DNA of 10,165 nucleotides. Source: an uncultured Bacilli bacterium. Its GTDB lineage: Bacteria; Bacillota_I; Bacilli_A; RF39; UBA660. Below are positions 1-7,362 of this stretch, one piece after another; the stretch's first letter is position 1, and each line of letters begins with the position of its first letter. The DNA lies in assembly GCA_947586295.1 (NCBI GenBank), contig CANPXQ010000024.1:1-10165 (forward strand). Reading direction: 5' to 3'. Made by a program: the position numbers and the translations under genes. A model generated the notes under the pieces. The model was not told the origin of the DNA and searched no databases. It saw only the letters and a list, made by a program, of their open reading frames with translations.

Positions 1-855
1 CCCTTAGATCACGTTTTATTATATGGGCCTCGCGGATTAGGTAAAACTACTTTAGCTCATATTATAGCGAATGAATTAAATAGCAATATTAAAACAGCTT
101 CTGGTCCCGCGATTGAAAAAAGTGGTGATTTGGCAGCGATTTTATCAACTTTAGAACCAGGGGATGTTTTGTTTATTGATGAAATCCATCGGATTCCATC
201 CTATATAGAAGAAATATTATATCCGGCAATGGAAGATTTTGAAATGGATATTATTATTGGTAGTGAAGGTAAAAGTAAAAGTATTAAAATTGATTTACCA
301 CCATTTACTTTAGTTGGAGCAACAACTAGAGCAGGAGATTTATCTAGTCCGTTAAGAGATCGTTTTGGAATTGTTAATAAATTAGAATTTTATACGGATG
401 AAGAATTAAAAAATATTGTGAAAAGAACGAGTTTAGTTTTAGATATGCCTATTGATGATGATGCAGCGTTGGAACTGGCAAGAAGAAGTCGAAAAACGCC
501 GAGAATTGCCAATCGTTTATTTAAAAGAGTAAGAGATTTTGCGTTAGTTGAAGGGGATGGACATATTAATTTAGATATTACTTTAAAATCCTTAGATCGC
601 TTAAAAGTAGATAAATACGGATTAGATAATATTGATATTGATTATTTAAATGCTTTGATCTTGAAATTTAATGGTGGTCCAGTGGGAATTGAAACTATTG
701 CCACGGCTATTGGAGAAGAAGTAACAACCATTGAAGATATCGTAGAACCATTTTTACTACAAGAAGGTTTTATAAAAAGAACAGCGCGGGGCAGAGTAGC
801 GACGGAAAAAGCCTATAAACATTTAAAGATTGTTAATCAAGCATCTTTATTTTAG
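1..855 (+). CDS. ruvB: Holliday junction branch migration helicase RuvB (5' end cut off)
   Basis: ATP-driven motor of the RuvAB complex, which migrates Holliday junctions during recombinational repair. The reading frame is open from base 1, so the gene enters the window already started. 284 residues are visible, and about 50 N-terminal residues are probably missing from the family's usual ~335. Counting from the first visible codon, a P-loop (GPRGLGKTT, 9-17) is followed by a Walker B motif (FIDEIHR), sensor I (GATTRAG) with PLRDRFG holding the arginine finger region, and the C-terminal winged helix ending in KRTARGRVAT. All are typical RuvB signatures. One oddity is the P-loop, which reads GPRG where the family nearly always has GPPG (codon CGC at 31-33). 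The TTG at 130 is internal and not a start. The stop codon runs directly into the folD ribosome binding site. Identification is certain. Confidence 0.97.
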   Translation, partial: PLDHVLLYGPRGLGKTTLAHIIANELNSNIKTASGPAIEKSGDLAAILSTLEPGDVLFIDEIHRIPSYIEEILYPAMEDFEMDIIIGSEGKSKSIKIDLPPFTLVGATTRAGDLSSPLRDRFGIVNKLEFYTDEELKNIVKRTSLVLDMPIDDDAALELARRSRKTPRIANRLFKRVRDFALVEGDGHINLDITLKSLDRLKVDKYGLDNIDIDYLNALILKFNGGPVGIETIATAIGEEVTTIEDIVEPFLLQEGFIKRTARGRVATEKAYKHLKIVNQASLF

Positions 856-863
856 GAGGAATA

Positions 864-1718
864 ATGAAGTTAATAGATGGTAAAAAATATGCCGATATAA
901 TTATTCAAGATTTAGATAAAAAATTAAAAAAATTAAATAAACAAAATATTGAACTTACTCTAGCGATTATATTAGTTGGCGATGATGCCAGTAGTCAAAT
1001 TTATGTGCGGAATAAAGTTCGTAAATGTAAGGAAATTAATATAAAAGCTATTACATATGAGTTGCCCGCTACTATTAAGGAAGAAAAGTTAATTGCCTTA
1101 ATAAATAAGTTAAATAGTGATCCTAAAATAAATGGAATCTTATTGCAAAGTCCGCTTCCCAAACATTTAAATTATCGAAAAATGATGGGTTATATTGATT
1201 ATCGAAAAGATGTTGATGGTTTTAGTTATGAAAATCTAGGAGCATTAATGACTAATAATGAATATGTTGTAGCGGCTACTCCTAAAGGAATTATAAAATT
1301 ATTAGAATTAGAAAATATTGACGTTGCGGGAAAAAATGTGGTTATCATCGGTAGAAGTAATATTGTCGGTAGACCTTTAGCAATGGCTTTATTAAATAAA
1401 GATGCTACAGTTACTATTACGCATAGTAAAACTAAAAATTTAAAAGAAATTACGAAAACGGCGGATATTTTAATTGTAGCTATAGGGGAAAAAGAGTTTA
1501 TAACGGGTGATTATATAAAGGATAAGGCTATTATTATTGATGTAGGAATAAATAGGGTAGATGGTAAAATTGTTGGTGATGTTTTAGAAAGTTCCGTTAA
1601 AGATAAGGCATCTTTATTAACACCAGTACCGGGAGGTGTTGGACCAATGACAATAGCGATGTTATTAAGTAATTTAGTTTTCTTAAGTGAAAATAATAAG
1701 GAGAAAGATAATGGATAA
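864..1718 (+). CDS. folD: Bifunctional methylene-THF dehydrogenase / methenyl-THF cyclohydrolase FolD
   Basis: Cytosolic enzyme that interconverts 5,10-methylene-THF and 10-formyl-THF through methenyl-THF, usually with NADP. At 284 residues it has the full family length. Visible signatures are the catalytic Tyr/Lys pair in YVRNK (Y47, K51), LLQSPLP with Q95, the KDVDGF box (115-120), the nucleotide-binding loop GRSNIVGRP (163-171), a THSKT segment, and the C-terminal PVPGGVGPMT motif. The box before the Rossmann half reads AATPKG, where many homologues have PCTP. The start is ATG 864, preceded by AGGAGGA at 854-860, which overlaps the ruvB stop. The 3' end overlaps glyA by 8 bases, so the two are probably translationally coupled. 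With glyA and the thyX-like gene it forms a one-carbon/dTMP cassette. Confidence 0.97.
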   Translation: MKLIDGKKYADIIIQDLDKKLKKLNKQNIELTLAIILVGDDASSQIYVRNKVRKCKEINIKAITYELPATIKEEKLIALINKLNSDPKINGILLQSPLPKHLNYRKMMGYIDYRKDVDGFSYENLGALMTNNEYVVAATPKGIIKLLELENIDVAGKNVVIIGRSNIVGRPLAMALLNKDATVTITHSKTKNLKEITKTADILIVAIGEKEFITGDYIKDKAIIIDVGINRVDGKIVGDVLESSVKDKASLLTPVPGGVGPMTIAMLLSNLVFLSENNKEKDNG

Positions 1719-2931
1719 GGAATTAGAAAAAGCTTTAGAAAAAGAAAGAATAAGGCAGGAAGAAAATATTGAATTAATTGCTAGTGAAAACTATGTATCG
1801 AAAAGTGTTTTAGCCCTTCAAGGAAGTATTTTAACTAATAAATATGCGGAAGGTTATCCGCATAAAAGATATTATGGGGGTTGTGAAAACATTGATATAT
1901 TTGAAGAAAAAGCCCAAGAATATTTAAAAAAATTATTTTCTGTTAAATATGTTAATGTGCAACCGCATTCTGGTTCTAGTGCTAATATGGCTGTGTATCG
2001 GGCTTTACTTGAATTTGGCGATAAAGTAATGGGAATGAATTTAAGTAATGGAGGTCATTTAACGCACGGACATCCTTTATCATTTAGTGGAAAAGATTAT
2101 ACCATAGTTGATTATGATGTGGATCCGAAAACAGAAGTTATTGATTATGAAGCTTTAAGAACAAAAGCTTTAAAAGAAAAACCAAAAATGATTATTGCCG
2201 GAGCCAGTGCTTATTCTCGGATTATTGATTTTAAACGGTTTCGTGAAATTTGTGATGAAGTTGGAGCATACTTGATGGTTGATATGGCTCATATTGCGGG
2301 TTTAGTTGCTGCGGGATTACATCCTTCGCCCATACCTTATGCGGATGTTGTAACTAGTACAACCCATAAAACATTAAGAGGTCCTCGGGGTGGTATCATT
2401 TTAACGAATAATGAAGAAATTGCCAAAAAAATTGATAAAACTATTTTTCCGGGAATTCAAGGGGGACCATTAATGCACGTTATTGGGGCAAAAGCCCAAG
2501 CTTTTTATGAAGCCCTTCAACCGGAATTTAAAACTTATCAAAAGCAAGTAATTAAAAATGCTCAAGCTCTAGCACAATCCCTACAAGAAGAAGGTTTTAG
2601 AATTATATCGGGAGGAACGGATAATCATTTATTCTTAGTAGATGTTAAAAGTTGTACTAATTTAACGGGTAAAGAAGCCGAAGAACTTTTAGATAAGATT
2701 CATATTACGGTTAATAAAAATACAATTCCGAATGATAGTGAAAAACCGTTTATAACCTCAGGTTTAAGATTGGGTTCTCCAGCAATGACAACTCGTGGCT
2801 TTAAGGAAAAAGAATTTAAGGATGTTGGTAAAATAATTGCGAAAGCTTTAAAAAATTATGATAATGCAGATATTTTAGAAGAATTAAAAAGGGAAGTACT
2901 ATCTCTTACTAGTCAATTTAAATTATTATAA
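1711..2931 (+). CDS. glyA: Serine hydroxymethyltransferase
   Basis: PLP-dependent enzyme that converts serine and THF to glycine and 5,10-methylene-THF, the main entry of one-carbon units. The protein is 406 residues, a normal bacterial SHMT length. Visible motifs are ELIASENYVS near the N-terminus, the substrate/PLP loop KRYYGGCE, QPHSGSSAN, the DMAHIAGLVAAG segment and the PLP-binding lysine K220 in STTHKTLRGPRGG. I chose ATG 1711 because AAGGAG at 1698-1703 lies seven bases upstream and the protein then opens MDKELEKALEKE, as family members do. An in-frame GTG at 1687 would add eight residues encoded by the ribosome binding site itself. Its start overlaps the folD end, and the thyX-like gene follows after 12 bases. 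Its methylene-THF product is the cofactor that gene would need. Confidence 0.97.
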   Translation: MDKELEKALEKERIRQEENIELIASENYVSKSVLALQGSILTNKYAEGYPHKRYYGGCENIDIFEEKAQEYLKKLFSVKYVNVQPHSGSSANMAVYRALLEFGDKVMGMNLSNGGHLTHGHPLSFSGKDYTIVDYDVDPKTEVIDYEALRTKALKEKPKMIIAGASAYSRIIDFKRFREICDEVGAYLMVDMAHIAGLVAAGLHPSPIPYADVVTSTTHKTLRGPRGGIILTNNEEIAKKIDKTIFPGIQGGPLMHVIGAKAQAFYEALQPEFKTYQKQVIKNAQALAQSLQEEGFRIISGGTDNHLFLVDVKSCTNLTGKEAEELLDKIHITVNKNTIPNDSEKPFITSGLRLGSPAMTTRGFKEKEFKDVGKIIAKALKNYDNADILEELKREVLSLTSQFKLL

Positions 2932-2943
2932 AAGGAGTAAAAA

Positions 2944-4134
2944 ATGATAAAAGTAGAAATTGCCAAAACATATTTTCAAGATAATGAGGGGAAATTAAAA
3001 TTAGATGAATCACTTTTAATGTGTGGTCACTTTGCTGGTGTATGTTATGATCAAGAAGGGTATAATCATATTAAAAATGAAGATATCGAAAAAACAAAAA
3101 GACGAATTGCTTTAACAAAAGATAATGGCCATCATAGTGTATATGATCATATTTATATGAGTTTAAATATTACGGGTTTACCAAAGATATTAGCAATGGT
3201 TTTAAATAATGAACACGAATATACAACTAGTGAAAAATCTGCGCGTTATACCCTAATAAAAAACGATGAAAATTCGCTTATTACTAGTTTAGAAGAACAA
3301 TTATATAATAAATGGTTAGAAATCTTTAAAGTAAAAATTAAAGATAGTTATGGAGATTTTTATAATGATGGAAAAATAAAAAAATTAGCTCAAGAAAATG
3401 CCCGGTATTTAGTTACCGTATTTATGCCGACAACAATGGTTTATACTACATCTTTAAGACAAATTAATTATATTGTATCTTGGTTAAAAACTTATATTTT
3501 AGAACATAATAAAGAAAATAAATTTGAAAGTAAGTTATCAGAGGCTATGGCCGAATTTTGCCACGAAATTGAAAAATTAAATATCTTAGATGATGGTTTA
3601 CTTAAAAATGATAAAAATCGACGAATTTCTTTATTTGGAGAAAATATTTCTGACCGTCCTAAAATATATAGTGATGTTTATTCTACTCATTATAGAGGTT
3701 CTTTAGCACAATATGCGCAAGCTCAAAGACATCGTACATTAACTTATCAATTCGAATTTTTACCTAAAGCCGAATATTTTATTCCGCCAATTATTATAGA
3801 TGATGATACCTTAGTAAATGAATGGTTATATGATATGGGTAGAACTTGTGAAAATTATCCTCAAGGTTTACTTGTGGATATAGCCGAAAGGGGAACATAT
3901 GAAAACTTTATTTTAAAATGTAAAGAACGTTTATGTACAGCGGCTCAATTAGAAATAATGCAACAAACAAGATTTACTTTATTAGAATATAAAAAAGCGT
4001 TAGAAAATGCCAATGATCCTCTAGCGAGGGATATTTTAAAATATACCAAAGGGGCTAGATGTACTTTCCCTGATTTTACTTGTCGGGATAATTGTGGTTT
4101 TAAAGAAGGCATTAATTTAACGAGAAGAATATAA
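2944..4134 (+). CDS. thyX: Long ThyX-like protein (FAD-dependent thymidylate synthase family), tandem halves
   Basis: Likely makes dTMP from dUMP with methylene-THF, FAD and NADPH. Canonical ThyX is ~220 residues and this is 396. The N-terminal half follows the ThyX fold: GHHSVYDH (62-69) aligns with the family GHxxxxEH box, SEKSARY (96-102) with NExSxRY, and ENAR (R154) with the conserved VAR arginine. The flavin-binding RHR is replaced by N-E-H (89-91). The C-terminal half restarts at the family's RHR region: Q259, RHR (262-264), then RLCTAAQLEI (329-338), matching the family R-x-x-x-x-AQWEI element. It lacks GHxxxxEH and NExSxRY. The tail carries cysteines C373, C380 and C384, possibly structural or metal-binding. 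Start ATG 2944 has AAAGGAG at 2931-2937. Family membership is firm. Catalytic activity is inferred, and alignments were made by eye against remembered Thermotoga ThyX. Confidence 0.85.
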   Translation: MIKVEIAKTYFQDNEGKLKLDESLLMCGHFAGVCYDQEGYNHIKNEDIEKTKRRIALTKDNGHHSVYDHIYMSLNITGLPKILAMVLNNEHEYTTSEKSARYTLIKNDENSLITSLEEQLYNKWLEIFKVKIKDSYGDFYNDGKIKKLAQENARYLVTVFMPTTMVYTTSLRQINYIVSWLKTYILEHNKENKFESKLSEAMAEFCHEIEKLNILDDGLLKNDKNRRISLFGENISDRPKIYSDVYSTHYRGSLAQYAQAQRHRTLTYQFEFLPKAEYFIPPIIIDDDTLVNEWLYDMGRTCENYPQGLLVDIAERGTYENFILKCKERLCTAAQLEIMQQTRFTLLEYKKALENANDPLARDILKYTKGARCTFPDFTCRDNCGFKEGINLTRRI

Positions 4135-4144
4135 GGATTTAAAA

Positions 4145-4735
4145 ATGAAAAGTAAAATGATTATAATTGAAGGACCTCAAGGTACCGGAAAATCCACTTT
4201 AGCGAATTATTTACACGATAATTTAGCGGGTTCTAATCTTTATCGTTTATCTGGTCAAAAAGATAAAACCAATACCGGTAAAATATTAAGTACTAAAATG
4301 TATGAAGCTCTTATCGAATATTTACAAGTAATGCAAGATATTCCTATGGATATAATCTTTGATAGAACTTTCTTTACAGAAGAAATATATGCTAATTTAG
4401 GATATAAAGATTACAGTTTTCACGATGTTTATGAAAAATTATTATTAAAATTAAGTAAGTTAAATTATGAAATATATTTTATTAATTTATATTTAGAAAA
4501 TACTTTGTTATATAAAGAAAGACTGAATAGAGTTCATCATAATTATCAAGATTTTAGTGTTTTAAATAGTATAAATCAACAAAAGGAATATTTATTAATT
4601 AGTAATTATATCCAAGAAGAATATCCCCATATAAATGTGTTAAATTTAAAAATGGATGACTTTGATATAGCTTATAGGCAAATAGATGAATTATTTAAAT
4701 TAACAAGGAAGAAAAATGACAACCCAAGAATTTGA
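4145..4735 (+). CDS. P-loop kinase, deoxynucleoside/thymidylate kinase-like
   Basis: A 196-residue P-loop protein with Walker A GPQGTGKST (10-18) right after the first strand (MIIIEG), a DR pair (D73-R74) in a FDRTFFTEEIY context, and an arginine-containing segment KERLNR in the lid position. This arrangement fits the deoxynucleoside kinase/thymidylate kinase superfamily. The substrate cannot be read from sequence: dTMP, thymidine or another deoxynucleoside are all possible. Position directly after a thymidylate synthase-type gene favours a role in the thymidine nucleotide pool, but that is inference. It is somewhat short for Tmk (~205-215 residues), and I do not see Tmk's usual signatures clearly. 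The start at 4145 has only AAGGA (4133-4137), which overlaps the thyX stop, implying coupling. The 3' end overlaps queA by 20 bases. Confidence 0.75.
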   Translation: MKSKMIIIEGPQGTGKSTLANYLHDNLAGSNLYRLSGQKDKTNTGKILSTKMYEALIEYLQVMQDIPMDIIFDRTFFTEEIYANLGYKDYSFHDVYEKLLLKLSKLNYEIYFINLYLENTLLYKERLNRVHHNYQDFSVLNSINQQKEYLLISNYIQEEYPHINVLNLKMDDFDIAYRQIDELFKLTRKKNDNPRI

Positions 4736-5741
4736 TTATGAATTACCCGAATCCTTAATTGCCCAAACACCTCTTAAAAATCGAAGTGATTCGAAACTGT
4801 TAATAATGGATAAAAAAACGGGTTCTTTAGAGGAAGATATTTTTAAAAACATCATTAATTATTTAAAACCTGGAGATTGTTTAGTCTTAAATGATACCAA
4901 AGTAATACCGGCGCGCATTATTGGGGAAAAGGTAGATACTTCGGCTGTAATTGAACTATTACTTTTAAAAAATATTGAAAATGATGATTGGCAATGTTTA
5001 TCAAGACCTTTTAAAAGATTGCACGAAGGGACGATTATTAGTTTTGGTAATGGTTTATTAAAGGCTAAGGTTATGGAAAAAAAAGAAGAAGGCTTAGTAA
5101 TTGTGCGGTTTTTATATTCGGGCATATTTTTAGAAATACTAGAAAAATTAGGAACGATGCCTCTTCCGCCTTATATCCACGAAAAACTAAAAGATCAAAC
5201 GCGTTATCAAACGGTTTATGCTAAAAATATTGGATCTTCAGCAGCTCCAACTGCAGGACTTCATTTTACCAAGGAATTACTAAAAGAAATAGAGGCCAAA
5301 GGGATTGAATTAATATATGTAACTTTGCATGTGGGACTAGGTACTTTTAGACCTGTAGAGGTAGAAGATATTACGAAACATAAAATGCATAGGGAATATT
5401 ACATTTTATCTAAAAAAGCTGCGATGAAATTAAATGCGGCTAAAAAAGAGGGACGAAAAATATATGCCGTAGGAACAACTTCAACGAGAGTATTAGAAAC
5501 CGTAATGCATAAATATAATGAATTTAAGGCAACAAGTGGAAACACTGATATATTTATTTATCCGGGATTTGAATTTCAAGCTATTGATGGGTTAATCACG
5601 AATTTTCATCTTCCCAAAAGTACTCTTTTAATGTTAGTATCAGCCTTAAGTAGTAAAGAAAATATTTTAAATGCCTATAAATATGCAATTAAACAGCAAT
5701 ATCGTTTCTTTTCTTTTGGCGATGCAATGTTTATTAAATAA
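4716..5741 (+). CDS. queA: S-adenosylmethionine:tRNA ribosyltransferase-isomerase QueA
   Basis: Transfers and isomerises the ribosyl group of SAM onto preQ1 already inserted at position 34 of tRNA, giving epoxyqueuosine, the penultimate step of queuosine synthesis. The 341 residues match the family. Signatures in order are DYELPESLIAQTP and the R-S-x-S-K-L-L segment near the N-terminus, LNDTKVIPARI, AAPTAGLHFT, TLHVGLGTFRPV, HKMHREYY, VGTTSTRVLE, TNFHLPKSTLLMLVSA and the C-terminal YRFFSFGDAMFI. Start ATG 4716 has AAGGAAG at 4705-4711 inside the preceding kinase gene, with a 20-base overlap. The 3' end runs 8 bases into the tail of the convergent gene at 5734-6120. Tgt, which acts one step earlier, lies beyond that gene. 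Confidence 0.97.
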   Translation: MTTQEFDYELPESLIAQTPLKNRSDSKLLIMDKKTGSLEEDIFKNIINYLKPGDCLVLNDTKVIPARIIGEKVDTSAVIELLLLKNIENDDWQCLSRPFKRLHEGTIISFGNGLLKAKVMEKKEEGLVIVRFLYSGIFLEILEKLGTMPLPPYIHEKLKDQTRYQTVYAKNIGSSAAPTAGLHFTKELLKEIEAKGIELIYVTLHVGLGTFRPVEVEDITKHKMHREYYILSKKAAMKLNAAKKEGRKIYAVGTTSTRVLETVMHKYNEFKATSGNTDIFIYPGFEFQAIDGLITNFHLPKSTLLMLVSALSSKENILNAYKYAIKQQYRFFSFGDAMFIK

Positions 5742-6120
5742 ATAAAAGAATTGATATTATAAATAATATAATACTACCATATAAATACCAATTTATAGTT
5801 ATAGTTTTAATAGGACTAATATATTCATTAGGATTATTATTGTTAACATACATTAAATATTTATTATTAATTTTAATTTTATTTTGAAAAATAGGGAATA
5901 TAAGTTTATCAAGCACATTATATTCTTTATTTTTTATTTTAAAAGTATAAAAATACATATAATATTTTTTTCGATAAGTTTGGCGAATAATAACATCACT
6001 ACATTTACTTAAAATACTTTGATAGCATTTTTTCTTCGTTATTAATTTATAATATTTCGTCATTAAATAAAATATTATTAAATAAATTATAACTAAAATA
6101 AAAAGAATATCTTTATGCAT
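5734..6120 (-). CDS. Small two-TM membrane protein, DUF3592-like
   Basis: 128 residues with a hydrophobic helix at about 4-24, a basic extramembrane region, and a second hydrophobic helix at about 108-128. The middle part has FYTFKIKNKEYNV, then LMYVNNNNPNEYISP. That resembles the DUF3592 pattern, in which a Y-x-(Y/F)-x-V-x-G/N-K-x-Y strand is followed by a V-x-Y-x-P-x-x-P-x-E segment before the last helix. The match is by eye and tentative, and no function is known to me. The start is supported by AAGGGTGAT at 6124-6132 and a near-consensus promoter just upstream. The gene is more AT-rich than its neighbours and breaks the usual queA-tgt adjacency on the opposite strand, which suggests a later insertion. 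It overlaps the queA 3' end by 8 bases, tail to tail. Confidence 0.72.
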   Translation of the reverse strand: MHKDILFILVIIYLIIFYLMTKYYKLITKKKCYQSILSKCSDVIIRQTYRKKYYMYFYTFKIKNKEYNVLDKLIFPIFQNKIKINNKYLMYVNNNNPNEYISPIKTITINWYLYGSIILFIISILLFI

Positions 6121-6138
6121 ATCATCACCCTTAATATT

Positions 6139-6167
6139 AATATAATCGAGGATTTAAAACTTGTCAA
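6139..6167 (-). promoter_or_regulatory. Sigma-A-type promoter of the DUF3592-like gene
   Basis: On the - strand, a perfect -35 TTGACA (6162-6167) is followed by a 17-base spacer and a -10 TATATT (6139-6144, five of six consensus bases). Transcription would begin near 6132, giving a leader of about 12 bases that is little more than the ribosome binding site AAGGGTGAT. It is the best-matched promoter in the window. Confidence 0.75.
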
Positions 6168-6184
6168 AATATTTATTTTAGTAT

Positions 6185-6213
6185 TTACGATTTTAGGTAG
6201 ATAATGGTAAAAT
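6185..6213 (+). promoter_or_regulatory. Promoter of the tgt unit
   Basis: The -10 is TAAAAT (6208-6213), with TG at 6205-6206 one base upstream of it (extended -10 form). A weak -35, TTACGA (6185-6190) or TTTACG (6184-6189), lies 17-18 bases away. Start of transcription near 6220 would leave a leader of about 20 bases, too short for a preQ1 riboswitch. It lies back to back with the promoter on the other strand. Confidence 0.55.
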
Positions 6214-6240
6214 AAAAAAGAAAGATGTATAGGTGGTATG

Positions 6241-7362
6241 ATGAAGTTACAATTTAATTTAAAAGCAACAGATACGGAAACTAAAGGACGTTTGGGAACA
6301 ATTATATATAATGGTAAAAGTTATAACACACCTATGTTTATGCCTGTAGGTACCAATGCCACAGTTAAAACTTTATCTGTTGAAGAAGTAAAAGAAGTCG
6401 GTTCTGGTATCATTTTAGCGAATACTTATCATTTATGGTTACGTCCGGGTGAAGATATTATATCTAAAGCCGGAGGTTTACATAAATTTATGAACTATGA
6501 TGGACCTATTTTAACGGATTCTGGTGGTTTTCAAGTCTTTTCTCTAGCGAAGAAAAAGGATATATGTGAAGAAGGCGTTTATTTTAAGAATCATTTAAAT
6601 GGTGATAAATTATTTTTAACTCCGGAAAAAAGTATTGCGATTCAAAATAAATTAGATAGTGATATTGCAATGAGTTTTGATGAATGTCCACCCGCGACTG
6701 CCGATTACGAATATTTAAAACAAAGTATTAAAAGAACTATTAGATGGGCCAAAAGAGGTAAAGAAGTTCATCAAAATCCTAACCAAATGTTATTTGGGAT
6801 TGTGCAAGGGGGACCTCATTATGAATTACGAAAATATAGTGCTTTAGAAACTGTTAAATTAGATTTTGATGGTTATGCCATTGGGGGAGTAGCTAACGAT
6901 CACGAATCTAAAGAGGATATGTATAAAGCTTTTGAATATTCGACACTTTTTTTACCAACGGATAAATTAAGATATGCGATGGGAATAGGTGAACCAATTG
7001 ATATAATTGAAGGAGTTATCCGAGGTATTGATTTATTTGATTGTGTTAGTCCAACCCGTTTAGCCCGACACGGTCACGCTCATACTTGGACTGGTAAAAT
7101 AAATATCAAAAATAGTAAATATAAAGAAGACTTTACAGCCCTTGATCAAAACTGTAAATGTTATACTTGTCAAAATTACACCCGTGCTTATATTAGACAT
7201 TTAATTATGGCAGAAGAAACCTTAGGAGCTCGATTACTATCAATACATAATATTTATTTTTTACACGAATTAATGAAAGAAATTCAAAAACATTTAGAAA
7301 ATCATACTTTAATTGCATTTAAAAATGAATTTAAAAAAGCCTATTATGGAGTAGAAGAATGA
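6241..7362 (+). CDS. tgt: tRNA-guanine transglycosylase (queuine/preQ1 tRNA-ribosyltransferase)
   Basis: Swaps guanine-34 for preQ1 in the anticodon of GUN tRNAs, the step before QueA. Full length at 373 residues. Visible features are TPMFMPVGTNATVKT near the N-terminus, ILANTYHLWLRPG, the active-site aspartate D93 in TDSGGFQVFSL, GIVQGG, YAIGGVA, the nucleophile D267 in LFDCVSPTRLARHG, and the zinc site C305, C307, C310 (CKCYTC) with H336. Two ATGs lie in tandem at 6238 and 6241. I chose 6241 because AGGTGG (6231-6236) sits four bases before it and only one base before 6238. The gene has its own promoter, separated from queA by an inverted gene, and its stop overlaps the next start as ATGA. 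Confidence 0.97.
   Translation: MKLQFNLKATDTETKGRLGTIIYNGKSYNTPMFMPVGTNATVKTLSVEEVKEVGSGIILANTYHLWLRPGEDIISKAGGLHKFMNYDGPILTDSGGFQVFSLAKKKDICEEGVYFKNHLNGDKLFLTPEKSIAIQNKLDSDIAMSFDECPPATADYEYLKQSIKRTIRWAKRGKEVHQNPNQMLFGIVQGGPHYELRKYSALETVKLDFDGYAIGGVANDHESKEDMYKAFEYSTLFLPTDKLRYAMGIGEPIDIIEGVIRGIDLFDCVSPTRLARHGHAHTWTGKINIKNSKYKEDFTALDQNCKCYTCQNYTRAYIRHLIMAEETLGARLLSIHNIYFLHELMKEIQKHLENHTLIAFKNEFKKAYYGVEE

Noticed and set aside
855..863. THF riboswitch or separate promoter ahead of folD
   Set aside because: Only eight bases separate ruvB and folD, filled by the ribosome binding site, so there is no room for either.
1687..1710. GTG start adding eight residues to GlyA
   Set aside because: Those codons consist of the AAGGAG site and its spacer; ATG 1711 has ideal spacing and gives the normal SHMT N-terminus.
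4859..5125. 88-codon open frame on the - strand inside queA
   Set aside because: It lies wholly within an unmistakable queA, has no ribosome binding site or recognisable domain, and is best explained as a chance frame opposite coding sequence.
5754..5769. ATATTAT-AA-ATAATAT inverted repeat as a queA terminator
   Set aside because: It is purely A/T, has a two-base loop, lies inside the 3' coding part of the convergent gene and lacks a T tract; chance is likely in sequence this AT-rich.
6121..6240. preQ1 riboswitch ahead of tgt
   Set aside because: The likely leader is only about 20 bases and I see no preQ1-type hairpin with a C-rich loop and A-rich tail in this spacer.
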